This document shows, piece by piece, positions 56,717 to 64,000 of a stretch of 64,000 nt of DNA; the first letter of the stretch is position 1, and each line of letters starts with the position of its first letter. The notes beneath the pieces are model-generated. The model did no database searches and had not been told where the DNA came from. It saw only the letters and a list, made by a program, of their open reading frames with translations. The translations under genes and the position numbers were made by a program. Location of the stretch: contig JADGFA010000006.1 in assembly GCA_016744065.1 (NCBI GenBank), positions 49,104 to 113,103 of the forward strand. The letters are read 5' to 3'. The DNA is from Gammaproteobacteria bacterium (lineage in GTDB: Bacteria > Pseudomonadota > Gammaproteobacteria > SZUA-229).

Positions 56717-57343
56717 TTATAGCATCTGACTGGCGGTTTGAAGTAACTTTTTTCTGGAAACTGCGCCATTGAGTACCTGATTGTCAAAAATAAAAGTAGG
56801 CACACTTTTCGCTTGTAGGTAGCCAGCATATTGTAAATAAGGTAGCAGGCCGGCAGGTGTCGCGTTGGCTGGGCCATTGGCATATTCATCACTCCATGTC
56901 TGATTAATCAGGTTTTCAGGGATATTGTTTTCTTTGGCGATGTCTCTGAGTACTGTTTCATCACCAATATTTTCCTTCAATGAAATGTGCAGTGAATAAC
57001 TGCTTATGCAGGGGTAAAAACATCTGCGCCCGGGGTTAACGGCGTCACTGAGCAATAAAGCTTTACGGGAATTGTGCATAATGGTCTGTTTGTGTAATTT
57101 AATGCCTTCTTCATCGGCAAGCTGTTTCAGCTCTTTAATTATTTTATCCCAGACCTCATTCGCGTAGTTCAGCGTTTTTACGGAGCCTCCTTCGGGAAGA
57201 GTTTCCGGGTGGGTTTCGATAAAGCACCAGTTGATTTTCAGGGTGTAAATGTCACGTAGCGCACCAAGGTGCAGGTTCCCAATAAAACAGAAAGGGTAGA
57301 TATAGTCACAGAGAATGGAAATTTTTAGTTCAGGCTTCTTCAC
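56717..57343 (-). CDS. DsbA-family (FrnE/HCCA isomerase-like) oxidoreductase without CxxC
   Basis: A 208-residue thioredoxin-fold protein of the DsbA/FrnE superfamily. The usual DFVCPWCYVG active site is replaced by CDYIYPFCFIG, so the first catalytic cysteine of the CxxC pair is lost and only the second is kept. The C-terminal cis-proline region SVPTFIFDNQVLNGA is typical. It is cytoplasmic (no signal peptide). Loss of CxxC points to a glutathione-dependent isomerase- or transferase-type reaction instead of dithiol exchange, as in GST-kappa and HCCA isomerases. Confidence 0.8.
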   Translation of the reverse strand: MKKPELKISILCDYIYPFCFIGNLHLGALRDIYTLKINWCFIETHPETLPEGGSVKTLNYANEVWDKIIKELKQLADEEGIKLHKQTIMHNSRKALLLSDAVNPGRRCFYPCISSYSLHISLKENIGDETVLRDIAKENNIPENLINQTWSDEYANGPANATPAGLLPYLQYAGYLQAKSVPTFIFDNQVLNGAVSRKKLLQTASQML

Positions 57344-57469
57344 GGTGACCTTGCTTATAGCATATAGTTAGACAATGGTCTGATTTTTATTATAAATCAA
57401 ACTCGAACTATACTTAATCACAGGCTATGCTTTGGGTATTCTGTTGAATCATAGAATTATAGGAAAATT

Positions 57470-57874
57470 ATGAAACGCTTATTTACCATTTGTTTTATAT
57501 TATTTATGTTTAACCAGCAAGTTATAGCGAGAGATTTTGAGGGAGGGTATGCCGTTTACAGCGCAGGAGGAGAAAGTTGTAAGGCTTATCTGGATTCAAT
57601 GAAAAGTGGTCAAAAACAGGATTATTTTATTGACTGGACCATTGGGTATTTAACCGCATTTAATGTCATTATGCCTGATACATATAATATTTTGGGAGAG
57701 TCGGGTTTTATTGAGTCACAGGGCTGGTTACAGCGTCATTGTAATCGATACCCTAAACAGTTGTATATTAATGCGGTGATTAAGCTAACTGAAGTGCTGT
57801 ATCCGTTGCGTTATCAGTCTGGCTTAAAGAAACCAGCCCCAGGCTTAAAAGATGTGAGTAAAGCCGTAAAATAA
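57470..57874 (+). CDS. small exported protein with two cysteines
   Basis: A 134-residue protein of no family I can name firmly. An N-terminal signal peptide (cleaved near VIA-RDF) precedes a mature part with CKAYLDSMKSGQ, IDWTIGYLTAFNVIMPDTYN and WLQRHCNRYPKQLYINAVI. The two cysteines, about 60 residues apart, and the W-x-GYL and W-L-x2-C-x2-P pattern resemble HdeA/Rap1a-like small periplasmic proteins stabilised by a disulfide. That resemblance is by pattern only. It is divergent from the DsbA-like gene. Confidence 0.65.
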   Translation: MKRLFTICFILFMFNQQVIARDFEGGYAVYSAGGESCKAYLDSMKSGQKQDYFIDWTIGYLTAFNVIMPDTYNILGESGFIESQGWLQRHCNRYPKQLYINAVIKLTEVLYPLRYQSGLKKPAPGLKDVSKAVK

Positions 57875-57942
57875 AGATTTGAATTAGTTGCTGAGGCGTA
57901 GTGTTTTTTGTAGATTCTGTATCTCTGCTCTTTGTGGCTTTT

Positions 57943-58734
57943 TTAACTGGTAAATAAATATATAGCCAGGCCAATTAGTAAAAATGCAAAAACACGCTTC
58001 AATTTATTTACTTCAAGTTTGTGCGCCAGACTGGCTCCAAATGGTGCAAAAAAAACACTACTCAGGCTTATGCTGATCAGGGCCGGAAGATAAATAAATC
58101 CCAGAGAGTGCTGTGGAAGTAAGCTGTGATTCCAGCCTGTATATAAATAACTGATAGACCCTCCTAAGGCAATCGGAAAACCCACTGCAGCCGAAGTCGC
58201 TATGGCTTTATGAATACGGTTGCCATGCCACATTAACCAGGGTGTGCTCATGCTGCCACCCCCTATGCCGACAATGGATGAAATAAAGCCGATTATCCCC
58301 CCACTAATACTGAAATTAACTAAAGAAGGAGTCGTGTTGTGATACTGGGCTTTAACACTAAAGAGCATATAGACTGCAATGATTAGTTCAAATACGGCAA
58401 AGACAGGTTTTAAAATATCACTGCCTAAATAACTGGTAAATAATCCACCGCACCAGGCTCCCAGTAGAATGGAGGGTGTGAGTTTAGCGGCCTGATTCCA
58501 GCTTACAGCCTGGTGTTTATGGTGGCTGTAAACGGATGAAATAGAGGTAAAAAGAATACTTGCTAAAGAGGTGCCCAGGGCCAGGTGCATAATGATGTCA
58601 TTGGGCAAACCGTGATAAACAAAAATAGCTGCCAGAGCAGGTACGATAATTAAACCGCCACCCACACCTAACAGGCCTGCGAGAATGCCTACAACAGCGC
58701 CGAGTATCAGGTAAAAAACCGTTTCGATTATCAT
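57943..58734 (-). CDS. TauE/SafE family transporter
   Basis: A 263-residue polytopic membrane protein with about eight helices. The duplicated family motif is present: GLLGVGGGLIIVPAL (near residue 20) and SSIVGIGGGSMSTPWLMW (near 155). TauE/SafE proteins export sulfite or small organosulfur anions, among other substrates. With a persulfide-dioxygenase-like enzyme elsewhere in the window (15541-16398), sulfite export is plausible but unproven. It ends just before a small secreted-protein gene on the other strand. Confidence 0.88.
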   Translation of the reverse strand: MIIETVFYLILGAVVGILAGLLGVGGGLIIVPALAAIFVYHGLPNDIIMHLALGTSLASILFTSISSVYSHHKHQAVSWNQAAKLTPSILLGAWCGGLFTSYLGSDILKPVFAVFELIIAVYMLFSVKAQYHNTTPSLVNFSISGGIIGFISSIVGIGGGSMSTPWLMWHGNRIHKAIATSAAVGFPIALGGSISYLYTGWNHSLLPQHSLGFIYLPALISISLSSVFFAPFGASLAHKLEVNKLKRVFAFLLIGLAIYLFTS

Positions 58735-58828
58735 GTTTTCAATGGTGCATGAGAAACCTGATCACGATATTCAGATCGTGATCAGAGTTGTAATAACCTT
58801 ATCCGAGAGTAGGTAGCTTGGAGAGTTC

Positions 58829-60172
58829 TTAATTATCAGAAGTCGCTTTTTTAGCCTGGTGAGAGTTATGTGACTTATGATTGCTATGGTTGCGATTATG
58901 ATGCCTGTTACCCTGCTGGTTTCGATTACCAGACCGATTACCTGGCCTGTGACCGTGTTTGTTTTGCCCACCATAACGTTCAACTTTTGCTTTTGGCTTA
59001 AGTTCTACCAGTAACTCACCTGACACAGCTTCATTTGGAATGGAGTGGTTAATGTACTCTTCAATTTCCGGTAAAAAATGGGCATAGTCTTCACAGGCGA
59101 AGCTAATGGCTGTACCAGAAGCACCGGCACGAGCCGTTCGTCCAATACGGTGAACATAGTCTTCTGCCTGTTGAGGTAAATCAAAATTAAATACATGGCT
59201 GACTTCGGGGATATGTAAGCCACGAGCGGCTACATCGGTGGCAACCAGAATGGTGCTTTCTCCATCCTGAAATTTCTTCAGCAGATTCTGGCGTTTTTTC
59301 TGAGGGACATCACCCGAAAGGATTGCAGGTGGCATATCATTACCTGTAAGCCAGGCATTAATATTTTCTGCAACGCGTTTGGTGTTAACAAAAACGATAC
59401 TACGCGAAGGTTGTTCTTTTTGTATCAGGCCAATTAAAAGGCGAATTTTTTCATCGTTGGCGGGGTAGTAAACCCGTTCTTCTATTTTATCTGCAGTACG
59501 ATTTTCAGACTTTATTTTAATATGCTTTGGCGCATTCATCAGGTCATATGCCAGTTCCTGTACTCTGAAGGACAAGGTAGCAGAAAAGAGCATGCTTAAA
59601 CGGTGTTCGGGTTCAGGGCAGCGGTGAATTAAATAACGAATATCGTTAATAAACCCGAGGTCAAACATGCGGTCAGCTTCGTCTAAAACAAGTGATTGCA
59701 CCATTTTGAGGTTATAAACATGCTTTTTGAAGAAATCAATCAGGCGCCCTGGTGTGCCAATGAGTATATCTACGCCATCTGTAATGGACTGTTGTTGTTT
59801 TTCATAGTCAGTACCGCCATAAATCAGAGCCAGTTTCAGCCCCGTGTTTTTGCCAATTAATAGCGCATCCTTATGAATTTGAATAGCCAGCTCACGGGTA
59901 GGTGCTAATATTAATGAACGAGGTTGATTCGGCTTTCTAAATTCAGGGGCCGGCTCAGTCAGTAGTCTATTGTAAACGGCGACCAGGAAGGCAATTGTCT
60001 TACCTGTCCCTGTTTGCGCCTCTCCTGCAACATCTTCTCCTCCCAGTGATATTGGGAGGCTATCAGCCTGGATTGGGGTACATAGTTCGAATCCAGCCTG
60101 ATTCAGTCCTTGCAGAAGTGACTCAGGTAATTTATATTGATCAAATCTTTGATCAGTTAAGTGTGTGCTCAT
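58829..60172 (-). CDS. rhlB: DEAD-box RNA helicase RhlB
   Basis: A 447-residue DEAD-box helicase, probably the degradosome-type RhlB. Motifs in order: THLTDQRFDQYKLP lead, Walker A AQTGTGKTIAF (about residue 55), PTRELAIQ, TPGRLIDF, VLDEADRM, SATL, VFVNTKRVAE, and HRIGRTARAG. The gene lies divergent from trxA and near rho, the same order as in E. coli. The last 40 residues are H/N/R/G-rich and differ from E. coli; an RNA- or protein-binding tail is likely. Confidence 0.93.
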   Translation of the reverse strand: MSTHLTDQRFDQYKLPESLLQGLNQAGFELCTPIQADSLPISLGGEDVAGEAQTGTGKTIAFLVAVYNRLLTEPAPEFRKPNQPRSLILAPTRELAIQIHKDALLIGKNTGLKLALIYGGTDYEKQQQSITDGVDILIGTPGRLIDFFKKHVYNLKMVQSLVLDEADRMFDLGFINDIRYLIHRCPEPEHRLSMLFSATLSFRVQELAYDLMNAPKHIKIKSENRTADKIEERVYYPANDEKIRLLIGLIQKEQPSRSIVFVNTKRVAENINAWLTGNDMPPAILSGDVPQKKRQNLLKKFQDGESTILVATDVAARGLHIPEVSHVFNFDLPQQAEDYVHRIGRTARAGASGTAISFACEDYAHFLPEIEEYINHSIPNEAVSGELLVELKPKAKVERYGGQNKHGHRPGNRSGNRNQQGNRHHNRNHSNHKSHNSHQAKKATSDN

Positions 60173-60342
60173 TGCCTTAGCATATAGTATGCGGCCTGAC
60201 TGTACAAATCTGTAAAATTAGCTAATATGGTTTTTAGCGAAAACATAACAAATAACCCATTTAAATAGTTGCTCTGCCTGGTTTAAGAATAAATCAGGAA
60301 AAGCTATTGATGTGGTAAATCCCAACCCGGAGGTTAAACACT

Positions 60343-60666
60343 GTGAGTGAGATCGTTCATGTATCTGATGACAGTTTTGAAAGTGATGTATTAAATTCTG
60401 ATGTACCTGTGCTTGTTGATTACTGGGCAGAGTGGTGTGGACCATGCAAAATGATTGCGCCCATACTTGAAGAAATTGCCGGAGCTTATGATGGCAAGGT
60501 AAAAATCACTAAATTAAATATTGACGAAAATCCGGGTACGCCACCCAAGTTTGGTATTCGTGGCATTCCTACATTGATGCTGTTTAAAAATGGTGAAGTA
60601 GAAGCGACTAAGGTAGGAGCTTTATCTAAATCACAGTTAACCGCATTCCTGGATAGCAACATTTAG
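60343..60666 (+). CDS. trxA: thioredoxin 1
   Basis: Thioredoxin is the main cytoplasmic dithiol reductant. The 107-residue protein has the active site [19 protein letters not shown], the cis-proline [13 protein letters not shown] and the family length. It starts at a GTG (60343) with CGGAGG about 9 bases upstream. The order rhlB-trxA-rho is conserved. It is followed by a 240-bp leader region before rho. Confidence 0.98.
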   Translation: MSEIVHVSDDSFESDVLNSDVPVLVDYWAEWCGPCKMIAPILEEIAGAYDGKVKITKLNIDENPGTPPKFGIRGIPTLMLFKNGEVEATKVGALSKSQLTAFLDSNI

Positions 60667-60904
60667 ATATGTATATGGGTTTTGGGGCGTTTATTAAACG
60701 GTAGACGTCTCGAAATTTGTGTGCTAAAGTCTGCCCGGTAAGTTGATCGCAGTTGGCAATTCTTAGTCAACCTGAATGTGATCCGAAATCAGACCTAATC
60801 AAGGCTGAGTAAAAAACCAAATAATATAAGTCAATAAAATCATTTTAAAAATTTAATATTACTAATATTCCGTCTAATCCCTATTCCTCAAAAAAATTTC
60901 AACT

Positions 60905-62164
60905 ATGAATCTAACTGAATTAAAGAAAAAAGCACCTGCCGAACTTGTTGAGCTTGCTCAATCCATGAAACTGGATAACTTAGCCCGTGCTAAAAAACAG
61001 GATATTATATTTGCCATACTTAAAGCTCATGCTAAAAGTGGTGAAGATATATTTGGTGATGGTGTTCTGGAAATATTGCAAGATGGCTTTGGTTTTTTAA
61101 GGTCGGCGGAAGGCTCATATCTGGCGGGTCCTGATGATATTTATGTTTCTCCCAGTCAGATCAGGCGTTTTGGTTTAAGAACGGGTGATACTTTAGCAGG
61201 TAAGATTAGACCACCAAAAGACAGTGAACGTTATTTTGCTATGTTAAAAGTTGATACGATCAACTTTGATCCACCAGAGCAGGCAAAAAATAAAATAGCA
61301 TTTGAAAATTTAACGCCATTACACCCTGAAGAGCGTTTATCACTTGAGCGTGGTAATGGTAGTTCAGAAGATATTACCGGTCGTATTATTGATTTAGTTT
61401 CACCCATTGGTAAAGGTCAGCGTGGTTTGATTGTTTCGCCACCTAAAGCTGGTAAAACCATGTTATTAAGTAACCTGGCTCAGTCAATTGCTGCTAATCA
61501 TCCTGAATGTTACCTTATTGTTTTACTAATTGATGAGCGCCCTGAAGAAGTAACCGAAATGCAACGCATGGTGTGTGGTGAAGTAGTGTCATCGACATTT
61601 GATGAGCCTGCAAGTCGTCACGTTCAGGTAGCTGAAATGGTTATCGAAAAAGCGAAACGTTTAGCTGAACATAAAAAAGATGTAGTGATTTTATTAGACT
61701 CAATCACGCGTCTGGCTCGAGCATATAACACGGTTATTCCATCATCAGGTAAAGTACTCACCGGTGGTGTAGATGCTCATGCATTGCATCGCCCAAAGCG
61801 ATTTTTTGGTGCAGCGCGTAATATTGAAGAAGGTGGAAGTATTACTATTCTTGCTACTGCATTAGTCGATACGGGTTCAAAAATGGATGAAGTTATCTAC
61901 GAAGAATTTAAAGGTACAGGTAACTCTGAGATACACCTGGATCGTAAGATTACAGAAAAACGCATTTATCCTGGTATTAATATAAATCGTTCTGGTACGC
62001 GTCGTGAAGAGAAGCTGACGGATGCTGAAGAGCTGCAAATGATGTGGGTATTACGTAAGGTATTACACCCAATGAATGAAACAGCTGCTATTGAGTTTAT
62101 GTTAGAGCGTCTGGCGACAACGAAAACAAACACAGAGTTCTTCGAACTAATGAGAAAGGGTTAA
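60905..62164 (+). CDS. rho: transcription termination factor Rho
   Basis: Rho is the hexameric RNA helicase that ends transcription at rut sites. The 419-residue protein begins [14 protein letters not shown], has the cold-shock RNA-binding domain ([20 protein letters not shown]), the Walker [12 protein letters not shown] (about 177-187), [16 protein letters not shown], the Q-loop and R-loop region [16 protein letters not shown], and ends MRKG. The ~240-bp leader could carry autoregulation, as in E. coli, but no leader peptide of note is seen. Confidence 0.98.
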   Translation: MNLTELKKKAPAELVELAQSMKLDNLARAKKQDIIFAILKAHAKSGEDIFGDGVLEILQDGFGFLRSAEGSYLAGPDDIYVSPSQIRRFGLRTGDTLAGKIRPPKDSERYFAMLKVDTINFDPPEQAKNKIAFENLTPLHPEERLSLERGNGSSEDITGRIIDLVSPIGKGQRGLIVSPPKAGKTMLLSNLAQSIAANHPECYLIVLLIDERPEEVTEMQRMVCGEVVSSTFDEPASRHVQVAEMVIEKAKRLAEHKKDVVILLDSITRLARAYNTVIPSSGKVLTGGVDAHALHRPKRFFGAARNIEEGGSITILATALVDTGSKMDEVIYEEFKGTGNSEIHLDRKITEKRIYPGININRSGTRREEKLTDAEELQMMWVLRKVLHPMNETAAIEFMLERLATTKTNTEFFELMRKG

Positions 62165-62167
62165 TCA

Positions 62168-62336
62168 AGACCGATTGCACTTAATGTGCAATCGCAGCTC
62201 GATTAACGACCCGCAGGGATGCGGGGCCGGCATCAGCACCAGGGATGGTTTATACGCCATAATAAATCTGATGAAAGTGTTTTCTGTTAATCTTTAAATA
62301 AATACCGAGACCGATTGCACCCCCAATGTGCGATTG
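62168..62336 (+). repeat. direct repeat of an ~28-base hairpin unit, two copies
   Basis: AGACCGATTGCAC occurs at 62168 and again at 62308, followed in each by a short spacer and ATGTGC[A/G]ATTG or similar. In the first copy CGATTGCAC pairs perfectly with GTGCAATCG around TTAAT. In the second the pairing is degraded. Being right after rho, the first may help end or stabilise the rho mRNA. Confidence 0.55.
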
Positions 62337-62531
62337 CCGCTTTATTCATATTCAGTATATTTCATTATTTATTTTCATCATTTAAATTAGTTCATATCTT
62401 AATGCCGTCTGCTCAAGACGACTAAGCACCCCTTATTTAAATGCACTAAAAGTGCAGACCAAGCAAGGTGAATCCACCGTCTGTTAAATAGTAAGCAATG
62501 TCGGGTCTGCTGTGTTCGATTCACCCCGCAA

Positions 62532-62580
62532 CTGTCATCCTGAGCGAATGCGAAGGATCTAGCTACCCGGGCATTCAAGG
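62532..62580. repeat. palindromic dispersed repeat, one-armed copy
   Basis: CTGTCATCCTGAGCGAATGC through CCCGGGCATTCAAGG matches the reverse complement of the element at 13735-13807, but the second arm is missing. It shows the element exists in at least two places and both orientations. Confidence 0.65.
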
Positions 62581-62881
62581 TTATTCACATATGTTAGCTT
62601 GTGTGTTTTTTAAAACCAGTAATGACCTTGTACTGAGGCTTAAGTAAGCATTATTAAGTTCATATCTGACAGATACGAGAATTCAAATTACGGAATGATT
62701 ATGTATGTTATCTTATTGGGGCAGGAGCGCCATGGGTCAATTGTTAGTTTATGTATGGTAAAAAATTCATAAAGAAAGATTAAATGATTTTTTCTAGTTA
62801 ACAGTGTGTTTTAGTTATGGGCGTTCGCTTAATGGGTAATGATACTGCTTTTAATATTTTAAGTTAATCAGAGGGGAGTGT

Positions 62882-63802
62882 ATGCGTAAATCAAAGTTAT
62901 TATTTCTTATTTTAATGGTGTTTTCGATAGAGGTTTTTGCGAACCGTTTGCCAGATGAGTTATTAAATATCCCAATATCTTTTATATCTGGTGAGCAAAT
63001 ATCACTTGCTGCATATAAGGGTAAAAAACCTGTTTATATAAAATTCTGGGCAAGCTGGTGTCAGCCGTGCAGAAAAGAAATGCCTCATTTTGAACAGATA
63101 CAAAATAAATATGGTGAAAGGGTTGAGGTTATTGGTGTAAATCTCGGTATTAACGATGATATAGAAGCGGTTGAAAAGGTAATTAAAGAGTTTGGTTTAA
63201 CCATGAATATGGTAATTGATGAAAAGGGTGATTTAGCGCAGGCATTTCGATTAATGGGTACGCCTTATCATTTATTATTTGATCGTGATATGAATTTGAT
63301 TTATCGAGGGCATAAAGCAGATGAATCTCTCGATAATAAAATTGCTTTAGTGTCGCAACTTAAGGCTGCGGATTCGCTTGATACTGACCTGTTATCAGAA
63401 AAAGAATCGGATGTAGGAATTGTTCTGGGTGATGGTAAAGTTCATGCGCTATTTTTTACAGCAACCTGGTGTGACTGGTACTTTAAAGAAAGTCGCCCTC
63501 AATTTTCAAAAAACTGTATAGAAGCACAGAATAATGTGAATTTTCTTTATAAAAAATATTCGAATATTGTCTGGGATGGAATTGTATCAAGGCTATGGAC
63601 AGGAGATAAGGATTTATTAGAGTATAAGAAAAAATATTCAATTACACATCCCGTTGTAATAGATAAAAGTAATCGTTTATTTCACCAGTATTCAGTTAAA
63701 AATTTGCCCGTATTGGTATTAATAAAAAATAATAAAGTTATTTTTAAATTGACGGAATTGAATGATAAAGAAAAGTTAATTGCGTTATTGGCTAAATATT
63801 AA
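62882..63802 (+). CDS. exported protein with two thioredoxin-like domains
   Basis: A 306-residue periplasmic protein with a signal peptide (cleaved near VFA-NRL). Domain 1 (about 25-155) is TlpA/ResA-like with active site FWASWCQPCRKEMPHF and the later GTPYHLLFDRD. Domain 2 (about 175-306) is a second thioredoxin fold with ATWCDWYFKESRP, in which the second catalytic cysteine is replaced by tyrosine; its cis-proline region is NLPVLVLIKNN. Domain 2 thus has one cysteine and may act as a trap or docking domain. No cytochrome-maturation genes are adjacent. The paired arrangement is not one I know by name. Confidence 0.8.
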   Translation: MRKSKLLFLILMVFSIEVFANRLPDELLNIPISFISGEQISLAAYKGKKPVYIKFWASWCQPCRKEMPHFEQIQNKYGERVEVIGVNLGINDDIEAVEKVIKEFGLTMNMVIDEKGDLAQAFRLMGTPYHLLFDRDMNLIYRGHKADESLDNKIALVSQLKAADSLDTDLLSEKESDVGIVLGDGKVHALFFTATWCDWYFKESRPQFSKNCIEAQNNVNFLYKKYSNIVWDGIVSRLWTGDKDLLEYKKKYSITHPVVIDKSNRLFHQYSVKNLPVLVLIKNNKVIFKLTELNDKEKLIALLAKY

Positions 63803-63867
63803 ATGGGTAAGTCTGGTCGTTTTTTATTTACCTGAGGTAGAAGGTATGGTTTTAAAGGGGGCTGTGT

Positions 63868-63896
63868 CCCTGGCTATTAGTTGAAATTAGCCAGGG
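63868..63896. other. 9-bp stem hairpin near the IS end
   Basis: CCCTGGCTA at 63868 and TAGCCAGGG at 63888 form a perfect stem around an 11-base loop. There is no T-run on either side. It lies between the double-thioredoxin gene and the IS fragment and could be a terminator for the former acting weakly, or a target-site structure. Confidence 0.4.
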
Positions 63897-63911
63897 TTAT
63901 GAGTGTTCTGG

Positions 63912-64000
63912 TCAAGTCCAACCGGACACTTTCTTTAGAGATTTTTCATAGTTAACGGGTGATTGATCACCATTCGCAGTATGCAGCCTCTCAAGGTTGT
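63912..64000 (-). mobile_element. IS3-family transposase, C-terminal end (partial)
   Basis: On the minus strand the last 89 bases encode the C-terminal end of an IS3-type integrase-core transposase: NLERLHTANGDQSPVNYEKS and then LKKVSGWT before a TGA at 63914-63912. RLHxxNGxxSPVxYE is the usual end of these enzymes. The GTCCGGTTGGACTTGACCAG just inside is likely near the terminal inverted repeat. The element continues beyond the window. Confidence 0.8.

Larger units (their letters stand above)
62165..62881. other. intergenic region after rho with several repeats
   Basis: About 715 bases with no gene. It contains two copies of a CCGATTGCAC...ATTG hairpin-type repeat (62168-62195 and 62308-62336), a GC-rich stretch with CAGGGATG-type repeats near 62210-62250, and one arm of the dispersed palindrome at 62532-62580. 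An IS fragment lies about 1.3 kb further on. It looks like a landing zone for small mobile sequences. Confidence 0.5.

Noticed and set aside
60670..60705. 11-codon frame in the rho leader resembling rhoL
   Set aside because: Very short, no ribosome binding site, no similarity to the E. coli leader peptide.
62165..62520. CRISPR-like repeats after rho
   Set aside because: Only two copies, imperfect, and 140 bases apart; no array or cas genes anywhere in the window.

Overview
This is a moderately AT-rich stretch of bacterial chromosome, almost certainly from a free-living gammaproteobacterium outside the Enterobacterales. The evidence is conserved gammaproteobacterial gene order: pepP-ubiH-ubiI beside UPF0149 and zapA, 6S RNA between zapA and the 5-formyl-THF cyclo-ligase gene, rhlB divergent from trxA and rho, mutY-yggX, rplM-rpsI, and gatCAB divergent from mreBCD. 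Outer-membrane porins, an LpxL-type acyltransferase and ubiquinone genes confirm a Gram-negative envelope. A persulfide-dioxygenase-like enzyme and an arsenite-oxidase-family enzyme suggest sulfur or metalloid chemistry. The exact genus cannot be read from the sequence.

Layout. 1-6.7 kb: molybdopterin genes moaE/moaD divergent from moaC, a DUF2333 membrane protein, an AsmA-type protein, mutY-yggX and tRNA-Phe. 7.0-12.9 kb (minus strand): an accessory operon of Rieske subunit, large molybdopterin subunit, small lysine-rich exported protein and porin, followed by an orphan antitoxin-like regulator with a toxin remnant. 12.9-14.2 kb: non-coding DNA with a palindromic repeat and a candidate small RNA. 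14.2-21.7 kb: a 65-residue protein, an alpha/beta hydrolase, a persulfide-dioxygenase-like enzyme, hslO-STAS-deaminase and gatCAB. 22-24.6 kb: mreBCD. 24.6-28.9 kb: a little-known group (Ycf46-like AAA protein, a degenerate P-loop protein, two tandem paralogues of unknown family, a PilH-like receiver). 29-34.2 kb: coq7/glcF, a ferredoxin, rplM-rpsI and a general porin. 34.4-49.3 kb: a giant FAD/Fe-S oxidoreductase, rpiA, ilvA, a lipid A acyltransferase, 5-FCL, 6S RNA, zapA, pepP-ubiH-ubiI and an MscS channel. 49.4-54.2 kb: a tandem glycine riboswitch controlling gcvT-gcvH-gcvPA-gcvPB. 54.3-64 kb: dgkA, a diguanylate cyclase, several small conserved proteins, rhlB/trxA/rho, a repeat-bearing intergenic region, a double-thioredoxin protein and the end of an IS3-family element.

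The most unusual region is the Aio-like operon. The large subunit has about 100 extra residues near its C-terminus carrying three copies of a short motif, consensus [I/V]xxxDPLxxx[L], spaced exactly 30 residues apart. The adjacent small exported protein carries three more copies, one of them at its extreme C-terminus. Three of the four arsenite-binding residues known from Alcaligenes arsenite oxidase are conserved, and the glutamate is not. This suggests an Aio-family enzyme with a changed substrate pocket and a dedicated motif-based partner. The moaCDE genes nearby could supply its cofactor.
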